Shown here piece after piece: positions 19,675-28,461 of a DNA stretch of 64,000 bases. Positions within the stretch are counted from its first letter, which is position 1. Every line of letters begins with the position of its first letter. Position numbers and translations under genes: made by a program. Below the pieces are notes generated by a model. The model worked only from the letters and a program-made list of their open reading frames with translations, did no database searches and had not been told where the DNA came from. The DNA lies in assembly GCA_022775045.1 (NCBI GenBank), contig JALFLB010000031.1, positions 114,101 through 178,100 on the forward strand, written 5' to 3'. This DNA is from Agathobacter sp. Its GTDB lineage: Bacteria > Bacillota > Clostridia > Lachnospirales > Lachnospiraceae.

Positions 19675-20991
19675 ATGTATCAGGAAATATCACAATTACT
19701 GATGTATGGAGATCTGGAGGAGGATTCGATTCTCTATCAGATGGGAGAAATTTTTGGAAGATATGCGGCCGGGGAATATAACAAGACTGGATTGGTGCGT
19801 GACATTAACACACAGGTAAAGCGAATCCTCAAGGTGGCAACAGATTATGGATTTGACGATAATCTGTGGCACAACTACCTGACATTTTTCCTGATGATGA
19901 GTGAGAACCCATTCAGTATGACCTGTGAGAAAGTCGGTGCCAGTGATGGAAGTGTCAATGCGCTGGTACAGAATGATTTCCGCATTTTCAAGGAGCTGTT
20001 TGAATATGATTTCGGACCAATTGAGCGGGATCTTGGAATCAGCTGTTTTAGTCAGATTTCTAATTATAAAGCGATTCATAAAAAAGATCTGATGTATAAC
20101 AAGAATGTAAGTGAGAAGGTGCGGGCACTCAGCAGGCAGCTGGAGGCGGCGAAGGATGAGAAAGAATTCTTTGATGCGGTGACCGGTTTTTATAAAGATT
20201 ACGGTGTAGGAATGTTTGGATTAAACAAGGCATTCCGGATTGACGATACCCCAAATGGAGACTTTACCTTCCGTGCAATCAATAATATGGATACTGTCAT
20301 GCTGGATGACCTGGTGGGCTACGAGATTCAGAAAAAGAAGCTTGTGGATAATACGGAAGCCTTCGTGCAGGGAAAGAAAGCCAATAATGTGTTATTGTTT
20401 GGGGATAGTGGTACGGGTAAATCTACCAGTATCAAGGCAATCGTTAATCAGTATTACAAGGATGGTCTGCGCATGATTGAGATTTATAAGCATCAGTTTA
20501 AATATCTCTCTGAAATTATTGCAGAAATCAAGAATCGTAATTATAAATTCATTATCTATATGGACGATCTGTCTTTTGAGGAGTTCGAGATTGAGTACAA
20601 GTTCCTAAAGGCAGTTATTGAAGGCGGCGTTGAGACCAAGCCGGAGAATATTTTAATCTATGCAACTTCCAATCGGCGTCACCTGATTAAGGAAAACTGG
20701 AATGACCGCAACGACCAGGAGAACTCGAATGATCGGCATCATTCTGACACTGTGGAAGAGAAACTGTCTCTGGTCAACCGTTTTGGTGTTACCATCAATT
20801 ATTCTAAGCCGACACAGAAGGAGTATTTTGATATTGTTCTTAATCTTGCAAGACGCGCAGGTGTTACCATGGAGGATGAAAAGCTGAAGCTGGAAGCTAA
20901 TAAGTGGGAACTTGCTCACGGAGGTATTTCCGGACGTACGGCGGAACAGTTTGTCAATTATCTGGCATCTCAGCCGGAGGCGTTTAAGTAG
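19675..20991 (+). CDS. DUF815-type AAA ATPase
   Basis: FGDSGTGKSTSIKAIVNQYY, YMDDLSFEEFE, ATSNRRHLI. Confidence 0.85.
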   Translation: MYQEISQLLMYGDLEEDSILYQMGEIFGRYAAGEYNKTGLVRDINTQVKRILKVATDYGFDDNLWHNYLTFFLMMSENPFSMTCEKVGASDGSVNALVQNDFRIFKELFEYDFGPIERDLGISCFSQISNYKAIHKKDLMYNKNVSEKVRALSRQLEAAKDEKEFFDAVTGFYKDYGVGMFGLNKAFRIDDTPNGDFTFRAINNMDTVMLDDLVGYEIQKKKLVDNTEAFVQGKKANNVLLFGDSGTGKSTSIKAIVNQYYKDGLRMIEIYKHQFKYLSEIIAEIKNRNYKFIIYMDDLSFEEFEIEYKFLKAVIEGGVETKPENILIYATSNRRHLIKENWNDRNDQENSNDRHHSDTVEEKLSLVNRFGVTINYSKPTQKEYFDIVLNLARRAGVTMEDEKLKLEANKWELAHGGISGRTAEQFVNYLASQPEAFK

Positions 20992-21007
20992 CTAAAAAGG
21001 AGAAAAT

Positions 21008-22966
21008 ATGTTATATCAGATTTGTCACGGAGCCGTCGCCTTTGCGGATGATGTGATTCTGCACGACATCAATTTTGAAATCAGAAATACAGAAAAAGTT
21101 GCCGTGGTCGGTCGCAACGGCTGTGGAAAGACAACCCTTCTTAAGCTGATCAGTGGGGAAGTGGATCTTGACAAGCGAGACAGTGATGAAGATATCTTTA
21201 TCGCTAAGGCAGGAAATCCGCAGATCGGATATTTAAAGCAGATTGCTTTTGAAGATCCATCTGTTACGTTAGAGCAGGAGATTCGAAAGGTTTTTGCCCC
21301 GATGGAGAAGCGCAAAAAGGAGCTTGAAGCGGCAGCGGCAGCCCTTGAGCACGATTATTCCGAGGAAGCAGTAGCGCGTTATACTGCAATGGAGGAAGCT
21401 TTTAAGGAGGATGGCGGTTACTATTTTGAAAAAGAGTATGATGTACTGATCCGTAAGTTTGGTTTCTCCGAGGAGGAGAGAAAGAAGCCGCTGTCGGAAT
21501 TTTCCGGAGGACAGCAGACGAAGATTGCGTTTATTAAGCTTCTTTTAAGTAAGCCGGATATCCTTCTTCTCGATGAGCCAACGAACCATCTGGATATTAC
21601 CACCATTGAGTGGCTGGAAAGTTATCTGAAAAATTATCCGAAAGCGGTGGTTGTTGTGTCCCATGACCGTATGTTTCTTGACAATATCGTGGATGTGGTT
21701 TACGAGATTGAATATGGTACGGCAACACGCTATCCGGGAAATTACACAAATTTTATGGCACGAAAAAAGGAAAACTATGAGAAGCTGATGAAGGATTACA
21801 ACGCGCAGCAAAAGGAAATTGCGCGTCTGCAGCGTATGGTGGACCGTTTTAAAAATAAACCGACTAAAGTCTCTATGGCACATTCCAAGGAGAAGGCTAT
21901 CGAGCACATGGTAAAAATTGAGGCACCGGACCGCTTTGACACCCGCACATTTCATGCCAATTTCCAGCCGGAAAGGGAGACAGGAAACGATGTTCTTATG
22001 GTGTCGAATCTGGATATTGGATATGATCATCCACTTTCTACGGTCAGCTTTGATCTCAAAAAAGGAGAGAAGCTTGGAATTTTAGGTGGCAACGGACTCG
22101 GAAAATCCACACTTCTTAAGACGCTTGTGAACAAGCTTCCGGCACTCGGGGGAGAGTATCGTTTTGGAACAAATGTGCAGATTGGATATTTCGACCAGCA
22201 GATGGCAATGTATTCAAGTAACAAGACGGTGTTGGATGATTATTGGGATGAGTTCCCAAACCTTACTGAGACCGAGGTGCGTAATGCACTGGGGGCATTT
22301 CTTTTTTCCGGGGATGATGTTTTCAAGAAAATTGATATGCTTTCCGGAGGAGAGAAGGTGCGGTTGGCACTATGTAAAATATTAAGGCGCCGTCCGAACG
22401 TCCTTGTCCTTGATGAGCCAACCAACCATATGGATATTGTCGGCAAGGAGACACTTGAGAGTATGCTTAAAAGTTTTTCCGGCACACTGATTTTTGTTTC
22501 TCACGATCGTTATTTCGTGCGAAAGGTGGCGGACCGTCTGCTTGTTTTTGAGGATGGGACGACCCATTTATATCAGTTTGGTTACGAAGAATATCAGGAA
22601 AAGTTAGACCGTGAGGCTCAGGAGATGGCAGACAGTTATCGCAAAACTCCGGCAGCGCTTGGAGGTTTGATCAGTCAGAACGGTTCACCATCGGTTGTAG
22701 ATAATGTCGGGAAAAAAGCCTACCATAATCCGGGGAAGGAGCGCTCCAGACTCGAAAAGAAAGTTAAGAGGGCAGAGGAGAAACTTGCAGTGAAGGAGGA
22801 AAAACTCGAGCTGCTCAAAGCAGAACTGCTACGCCCGGAGTACCAGTCCAGCTACTCCAAACTGACAGAGATTCAGGCTGAGATTGATGCTATGGAGGAA
22901 GAGATCATGGCCGATATGGAAGCGTGGGAAGAGTTGTCTCAACAGCTAGAGAAACTAGAGATATAG
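21008..22966 (+). CDS. ABC-F family ATP-binding protein
   Basis: Two ABC domains (GRNGCGKTT, GGNGLGKST; LSGGEKVRLALCK) without TM, C-terminal coiled coil. Confidence 0.92.
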   Translation: MLYQICHGAVAFADDVILHDINFEIRNTEKVAVVGRNGCGKTTLLKLISGEVDLDKRDSDEDIFIAKAGNPQIGYLKQIAFEDPSVTLEQEIRKVFAPMEKRKKELEAAAAALEHDYSEEAVARYTAMEEAFKEDGGYYFEKEYDVLIRKFGFSEEERKKPLSEFSGGQQTKIAFIKLLLSKPDILLLDEPTNHLDITTIEWLESYLKNYPKAVVVVSHDRMFLDNIVDVVYEIEYGTATRYPGNYTNFMARKKENYEKLMKDYNAQQKEIARLQRMVDRFKNKPTKVSMAHSKEKAIEHMVKIEAPDRFDTRTFHANFQPERETGNDVLMVSNLDIGYDHPLSTVSFDLKKGEKLGILGGNGLGKSTLLKTLVNKLPALGGEYRFGTNVQIGYFDQQMAMYSSNKTVLDDYWDEFPNLTETEVRNALGAFLFSGDDVFKKIDMLSGGEKVRLALCKILRRRPNVLVLDEPTNHMDIVGKETLESMLKSFSGTLIFVSHDRYFVRKVADRLLVFEDGTTHLYQFGYEEYQEKLDREAQEMADSYRKTPAALGGLISQNGSPSVVDNVGKKAYHNPGKERSRLEKKVKRAEEKLAVKEEKLELLKAELLRPEYQSSYSKLTEIQAEIDAMEEEIMADMEAWEELSQQLEKLEI

Positions 22967-23001
22967 AAGTATAAAAAACGCATAAATTTTTCGGAAATGC
23001 T

Positions 23002-23051
23002 TTGCCTTTTTTGGTACTTATGTTATAATACATACATGATACTTCATGTAT
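23002..23051 (+). promoter_or_regulatory. hpf promoter with inverted repeat at start site
   Basis: TTGCCT - 16 nt - TATAAT (23024-23029); ATACATGA-TACT-TCATGTAT 23032-23051. Confidence 0.55.
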
Positions 23052-23079
23052 CAAATACACAGCAAAGGGGTTGGGCATC

Positions 23080-23610
23080 ATGAGAATCACAATTACCGGA
23101 AGAAATATTGAACTGACAGAGGGACTGAAAGCGGCGGTGGAAGAGCGGCTTGCAAAGCTGGAGAAGTACTTTACACCGGATACGGATGTCTTTGTTACGC
23201 TGAGTGTGGAGAAGGAGCGTCAGAAGATTGAGGTAACGATTCCGATTAAGGGACATATCATTCGTTCCGAGCAGGTAAGCAATGATATGTATGTTTCGAT
23301 TGATTTGGTTGAGGAGGTTATTGAGCGGCAGTTAAAGAAGTACCGCACCAAGCTTGTTTCCAAGAAAATGAATGCGGCAGAGAACTTTAATGCAGCATTT
23401 GTTGAGGCGGACGATGACGATGATGAAGAGGTTAAGATTGTTCGTACCAAGAGATTTGGTATGAAGCCGATGTATCCGGAGGATGCATGTGTGCAGATGG
23501 AACTTACCGGACATGATTTCTTTGTATTCCGCAATGCAGAGACGGATGAGGTCAATGTTGTATACAAGAGAAAAGGCAATACTTACGGACTGATTGAGCC
23601 GGAGTGCTAA
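23080..23610 (+). CDS. hpf: Ribosome hibernation-promoting factor (long form)
   Basis: MRITITGRNIELTEGLKAAVEERLAKLEKYF and C-terminal dimerisation-type domain KRFGMKPMYPEDACVQMELTGHDFFVFRNAETDEVNVVYKRKGNTYGLIEPE. Confidence 0.95.
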   Translation: MRITITGRNIELTEGLKAAVEERLAKLEKYFTPDTDVFVTLSVEKERQKIEVTIPIKGHIIRSEQVSNDMYVSIDLVEEVIERQLKKYRTKLVSKKMNAAENFNAAFVEADDDDDEEVKIVRTKRFGMKPMYPEDACVQMELTGHDFFVFRNAETDEVNVVYKRKGNTYGLIEPEC

Positions 23611-23661
23611 TCGGTATACAGGGTGATTGCCCCCTAAAGGTATATTATAACAGATTTCGGA

Positions 23662-23690
23662 AGGAGCATCCCAAAGGATGCTCCTAATTT
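23662..23690 (+). terminator. Terminator-like hairpin downstream of hpf
   Basis: AGGAGCATCC-CAAA-GGATGCTCCT, weak T tail. Confidence 0.6.
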
Positions 23691-23704
23691 TGTACAATTA
23701 TGCA

Positions 23705-23737
23705 ACAAAAAAGGAAGTCGTCAGCATTGCGACTTCC
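23705..23737 (-). terminator. Terminator for the minus-strand small ORF
   Basis: On minus strand GGAAGTCG-CAATGCTGA-CGACTTCC followed by T6. Confidence 0.65.
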
Positions 23738-23768
23738 TCCGCATAAATTCAGATAGGGATCGTGTTGT

Positions 23769-24029
23769 TTATGGTTGTATCGCTGCCCCGCGATTCAGTT
23801 CCATATGGCGAAGCAGTTCGGTCATCTGTTCAAAGAATTTCCTGCCGAAAAAATTCTTCTCGGTCAGATAACTTCCATATTTGTAAAGTATTTCTTTGAG
23901 TTGTTCGGTCTCGGACAACTCCACTTCAAAAATGAATTGCCTTAATAAAATCATACGCTCATCATCCAATGTTAGGAGCCATTGCTTAAGCTGCTCCAAA
24001 AAGTCATCCTGGCATATGATAAACTGCAC
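23769..24029 (-). CDS. Hypothetical small protein (86 aa)
   Basis: Lone minus-strand ORF in otherwise non-coding space, with its own terminator. Confidence 0.5.
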   Translation of the reverse strand: MQFIICQDDFLEQLKQWLLTLDDERMILLRQFIFEVELSETEQLKEILYKYGSYLTEKNFFGRKFFEQMTELLRHMELNRGAAIQP

Positions 24030-24351
24030 ATATCGTCCTATCGTATTGTCATTATAAATTTCTGTTGTTCTCCTTTTTACTATTATTCCTTTGTAATCCT
24101 ACCTTCTTTATGCTGGAGTCCGTTCCCCAATACAGGCTCTATTTGAAATTTTAATCATTTGATTTTCACTTGTAAAGACGCGAAATGCGTGTACATTATG
24201 AACAAATCAGGAGGGGATAAGGGATGGCGCTGAGTGCTGGAAACTAGATAAATCGTGCGCAAAAATACAGAAGGTCTTGTTTTCTGACAGAGAAGAAGTC
24301 TATAATAGGTACGTGAATCAAATGAACAATTGTGATAGAGGAGAGTGTGTC

Positions 24352-25413
24352 ATGGATATCGTAGTTTTAGCCGGTGGGCTTAGTACGGAGCGAGATGTGT
24401 CATTTAAGACAGGAAGTATGGTAGCCGCTGCACTTCGGGAGAATGGACATCGTGTCATTTTGCTGGATGTGTTTATGGGGTACAGCGACCATGAAGAGAA
24501 TCTTACGGATATTTTTGATAAGGCAGAGGAAATCAGTGTGCAGGTTGAACAGATTCCGGAGGTGGCGCCGGATCTGGCCGCGGTTAAGGCCTCGAGAAAG
24601 GATCAGTCGCCATGTTTTTTCGGACCCAATGTCATTCGTATGTGCCAGATGGCGGACATTGTATTTATGGCACTCCATGGGGAAAATGGAGAAAATGGAA
24701 AGCTGCAGGCGGCGTTTGACCTGTTTGGAATTAAGTATACGGGTAGTGACTATTTAAGCAGTGCGATTGCCATGAATAAAGGGATGGCAAAGCAGTTGTT
24801 TGCGCAGGCTGGGGTTCCGGCACCCAAAGGAATTGCAATGAAAAAAGAGAACCGCGTAGATGATTTTTCAAGTCTCAATCTGACGCTTCCATGCGTGGTA
24901 AAGCCGTGTTGTGGAGGTTCCAGCATTGGTGTTACGATTGTGCGGGATGCGGCGGAATTTCACAGGGCATTAGATGAAGCTTTCCGATGGGAGAATGAGC
25001 TGATTATAGAGGAGTACGTCAAAGGACGTGAATTTTCGGTTGGTGTGATTGAGGGGGAGGCACTTCCGGTTATTGAGATCGCACCGATTGAGGGCTTCTA
25101 TGATTATAAAAATAAATATAAGGCGGGAAGTGCTGTTGAGACTTGTCCTGCGGAACTGCCGGAGGAGATTTCCACCAAAATGCGTCAGTATGCGCAGGAT
25201 GTTGCCGCAGTGATCGGACTGGATACATATTCCCGTTCCGATTTCCTGCTGGATGAGCAGGGAAGGATTTTTTGTCTGGAAGCCAATACTCTTCCGGGAA
25301 TGACCCCGACAAGTCTTCTGCCGCAGGAGGCTGCTGTTGTGGGAATGAATTTTAATGAATTATGTGAGAAAATTATTGCCATTTCTCTTGAAAAGTATGA
25401 GGTTAAGTCATGA
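24352..25413 (+). CDS. ddl: D-alanine--D-alanine ligase (ATP-grasp)
   Basis: MALHGENGENGKLQAAFDLFGIKYTGS, VVKPCCGGSSIGVTIV, FCLEANTLPGMTPTSLLP. Confidence 0.92.
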   Translation: MDIVVLAGGLSTERDVSFKTGSMVAAALRENGHRVILLDVFMGYSDHEENLTDIFDKAEEISVQVEQIPEVAPDLAAVKASRKDQSPCFFGPNVIRMCQMADIVFMALHGENGENGKLQAAFDLFGIKYTGSDYLSSAIAMNKGMAKQLFAQAGVPAPKGIAMKKENRVDDFSSLNLTLPCVVKPCCGGSSIGVTIVRDAAEFHRALDEAFRWENELIIEEYVKGREFSVGVIEGEALPVIEIAPIEGFYDYKNKYKAGSAVETCPAELPEEISTKMRQYAQDVAAVIGLDTYSRSDFLLDEQGRIFCLEANTLPGMTPTSLLPQEAAVVGMNFNELCEKIIAISLEKYEVKS

Positions 25414-25448
25414 ATGGATGTAAGGAAATAAATACAGCAGGAAATGTG

Positions 25449-26849
25449 ATGCCTAATCTGACGCTTGCAAATATTGCAAAGGCATGCGAGGGTACTTATT
25501 TCGGAGATGAAGCAATGCTGGATTGTTGTATTGCCGGTGCAGTGACAGACAGCCGCAAGGTGGAAGCAGGTTTTCTGTTTATTCCCATTAAGGGCGCGCG
25601 TGTGGACGGACACGATTTTATTTCGGCTGTCTTTGAACAGGGGGCACTTGCTGTACTTTCGGAGCATAAGTTGACGAATCCGGCAGGACCATACATATTG
25701 GTGGAGTCGACGACAGAAGCAATGAAAAAGCTGGCTGCCTTTTACCGCAGGAGCCTGAATATTAAAGTGGTGGGAATAACAGGAAGTGTAGGGAAAACCA
25801 GCACTAAGGAAATGATTGCCTCCGTGCTTTCACAGAAATTTTCTGTACTTAAGACAGAGGGGAATTTTAATAATGAGATAGGCTTGCCATTGACAATATT
25901 TGGAATTCGAGGAGAACATGAGGTCGCTGTGCTGGAGATGGGAATTTCAGACTTTGGAGAGATGCATCGTCTGGCAACGATGGCGAATCCGGATATCTGC
26001 GTGATTACAAATATTGGTCTTTGCCATCTTGAAAATCTTGGAACGAGGGATGGAATTCTGAAGGCCAAGACAGAAGTCTTTTCCCATATGACAGAAAATG
26101 GAACAGTCATTTTAAACGGAGATGATGATAAGCTTTGCAAGAAGAAGGAGGTAAATGGCAGACCGGCTGTGTTCTATGGACTTGATGAAGCCCCGAAGAT
26201 GGCAGAGGATGGAACACTGATGGCATACAAGCAGATTTATGCAACGGATGTACGCAACCTTGGTCTTGAAGGAATGTGTGCACAGATTCATACACCACAA
26301 GGAGACTTTGAGGCGCATATTGCGATTCCGGGAGAACACAATGTGTACAACGCACTTGCAGGTACTGCGGTCGGTCTGACTTTAGGGCTTACGATTGAAC
26401 AGATCGCACAGGGAATTGCGGCTGCTCAGACGATTGCGGGTCGGACGAATGTGATTCATAGGGCAGGAATGACGATTATTGATGATTGTTATAATGCTAA
26501 TCCTGTGTCAATGAAAGCTTCTATCGAAGTGCTTGCGCACAGTAAAGGCAGGAGAATCGCGGTACTTGGAGACATGGGAGAACTTGGAACAGATGAAAAG
26601 GCGTTGCACTACGGAGTCGGAGAAGCGGTCAGAAATGCGGGGATTGATGTGCTTTTTTGCACCGGTAAGCTGGCGAAGGAGTATGCAGCTGCTGTGGTAG
26701 CCAGTTGCGATGTTCACTATTTTGAGAATCGTGAGGAGATGACATCGACACTTTGCGGCTTTGTGAGGGAGGGCGATACCATTCTGGTGAAGGCATCGCA
26801 TTTTATGGAGTTTCCCAAGGTGGTTGAGGCCTTGCGGACACTTGCATAA
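25449..26849 (+). CDS. murF: UDP-N-acetylmuramoyl-tripeptide--D-alanyl-D-alanine ligase MurF (ORF open from 25410)
   Basis: GITGSVGKTSTKEMIASVL, ILDDCYNANP-like IIDDCYNANPVSMKAS. Confidence 0.93.
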   Translation: MPNLTLANIAKACEGTYFGDEAMLDCCIAGAVTDSRKVEAGFLFIPIKGARVDGHDFISAVFEQGALAVLSEHKLTNPAGPYILVESTTEAMKKLAAFYRRSLNIKVVGITGSVGKTSTKEMIASVLSQKFSVLKTEGNFNNEIGLPLTIFGIRGEHEVAVLEMGISDFGEMHRLATMANPDICVITNIGLCHLENLGTRDGILKAKTEVFSHMTENGTVILNGDDDKLCKKKEVNGRPAVFYGLDEAPKMAEDGTLMAYKQIYATDVRNLGLEGMCAQIHTPQGDFEAHIAIPGEHNVYNALAGTAVGLTLGLTIEQIAQGIAAAQTIAGRTNVIHRAGMTIIDDCYNANPVSMKASIEVLAHSKGRRIAVLGDMGELGTDEKALHYGVGEAVRNAGIDVLFCTGKLAKEYAAAVVASCDVHYFENREEMTSTLCGFVREGDTILVKASHFMEFPKVVEALRTLA

Positions 26850-26916
26850 TCATAGGTTTTGAGTTAGTATATTACGATATAAAGGCAAAAGAATCAGGAA
26901 AGAAGAGGAAGGAATT

Positions 26917-27435
26917 ATGGCAAATCCAGTTGTAACATTTACAATGGCAGACGGGAGTGTGATGAAGGCGGAATTGTATCCGGAAATCGCACCGAATACG
27001 GTTAACAATTTTATTAGTCTTGTGAAGAAAGGGTTCTATGACGGACTGATTTTTCATCGTGTGATCAACGGCTTTATGATTCAGGGGGGAGATCCGGAAG
27101 GAACCGGAATGGGTGGACCAGGATACGGAATCAAGGGTGAATTTGCACAGAATGGCTTTGCAAATGATTTAAAACATACGGCAGGTGTTCTGTCTATGGC
27201 ACGTTCCATGATGCCGGATTCGGCAGGCAGCCAGTTCTTTATCATGCATAAGGATGCACCGCATCTGGATGGCGCGTATGCGGCATTTGGCAAGATTATT
27301 GAGGGTCAGGAAATTGTAGATCAGATTGCAGAGACTGCTACAGATTACAGCGATCGTCCACTTGAGGACCAAATTATGAAAACCGTGGTTGTGGATACTT
27401 TCGGAGAAGAATATCCGGAGCCGGACACCGTATAA
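26917..27435 (+). CDS. Cyclophilin-type peptidyl-prolyl isomerase
   Basis: FHRVINGFMIQGGDPEGTGMGGPGY, AGSQFFIMHKDAPHLDG. Confidence 0.95.
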   Translation: MANPVVTFTMADGSVMKAELYPEIAPNTVNNFISLVKKGFYDGLIFHRVINGFMIQGGDPEGTGMGGPGYGIKGEFAQNGFANDLKHTAGVLSMARSMMPDSAGSQFFIMHKDAPHLDGAYAAFGKIIEGQEIVDQIAETATDYSDRPLEDQIMKTVVVDTFGEEYPEPDTV

Positions 27436-27443
27436 AAACAGGG

Positions 27444-27470
27444 GGCAGATTCTAAGGAGTCTGCCTTTTT
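27444..27470 (+). terminator. Rho-independent terminator
   Basis: GGCAGATTC-TAAG-GAGTCTGCC then T5. Confidence 0.8.
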
Positions 27471-27493
27471 ATTTTCAGAACGGAGGATGAAAT

Positions 27494-28378
27494 GTGCAGT
27501 TAAGTACACTGATGTATGTGGAGGGGGAATGGAGCCCGTCTCTTTTGTGTCAGCCGCTTCCTTCGGATATTACGGTGGCGGAGGTCCCGGCGGGCAATAT
27601 AGAAAAAAATTTGCGGCAGGTGCTTGCGGAGAGGGGATATGCCGAATCGGAAGTACTTCTGATTGCAGCAACGGATCGCAGTGTGCGTGCGGCAGAGAGT
27701 ATTTCCGTAGCAGTGGCTGGATATTCCAATCCGCTTTTGGGAGGGCAAACCTTTGCGGGCGTGCAGATGGTGATCGAGGGCTTCGAAGAAGTGGACTTTG
27801 AATTCCTCAGACGTATTTATGAGCGATGGCATGGGATTCCGTGGGTGATTGCCCAAACCGAACGCTGTTTGATCCGTGAGCTGTCGTTGGAGGATCTGCC
27901 GGCACTGGCTCAGTTGTATGACCAACAGGGTGTGACATGGCGCTGGAATGAGAAGGGAGAACGGATTCCAGGGTATATTGAACCACTGTATCCACTGGAA
28001 GAAGAAAAGGATTATCAGGAGGCATATATTTCCAATATGTACGGATACTATGGGTACGGGATGTGGCTTGTTACGGATCGGGTTTCCGGGATGCTGATTG
28101 GCAGAGCAGGACTGGAACACCGGGAGTATGATGGGAAAGTTGAACTGGAGCTTGGGTACCTGATCGCTCCGCAGTGGCAAAGCCGCGGCATTGCAACGGA
28201 AATCTGCAGGGCAATCCTGGAGTACGCACGGCAGAATCTGTATTTTGAAAGGGTCAATGCGTTGACAGATGCTGGAAATGTTCCGTCCATCGCATTGCTC
28301 GAGAGGCTGGGCTTTGAATATATAGAGGATATGGATGTAACAGGCCGGCGGATGAGACGTTATATCTACATTTTTTAG
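27494..28378 (+). CDS. GNAT-family acetyltransferase with an N-terminal extension of unknown function
   Basis: C-terminal GNAT pattern ELGYLIAPQWQSRGIATEICRAILEYA...NVPSIALLERLGF. Confidence 0.8.
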   Translation: MQLSTLMYVEGEWSPSLLCQPLPSDITVAEVPAGNIEKNLRQVLAERGYAESEVLLIAATDRSVRAAESISVAVAGYSNPLLGGQTFAGVQMVIEGFEEVDFEFLRRIYERWHGIPWVIAQTERCLIRELSLEDLPALAQLYDQQGVTWRWNEKGERIPGYIEPLYPLEEEKDYQEAYISNMYGYYGYGMWLVTDRVSGMLIGRAGLEHREYDGKVELELGYLIAPQWQSRGIATEICRAILEYARQNLYFERVNALTDAGNVPSIALLERLGFEYIEDMDVTGRRMRRYIYIF

Positions 28379-28461
28379 GTTTGAAAACATTGCAATACAA
28401 AGAAAAATAAAATATAATAAAGTATTATATTTAGCGAAAAGATTAATAAGCGGGTGAGCAC

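Noticed and set aside
24030-24276. Possible riboswitch upstream of ddl
   Set aside because: No conserved aptamer motif I recognise and no clear terminator/antiterminator pair; only a plausible TATAAT promoter near 24300.
27500-28390. 296-aa minus-strand ORF
   Set aside because: Fully antisense to the GNAT gene, which has clear motifs; no recognisable domain.
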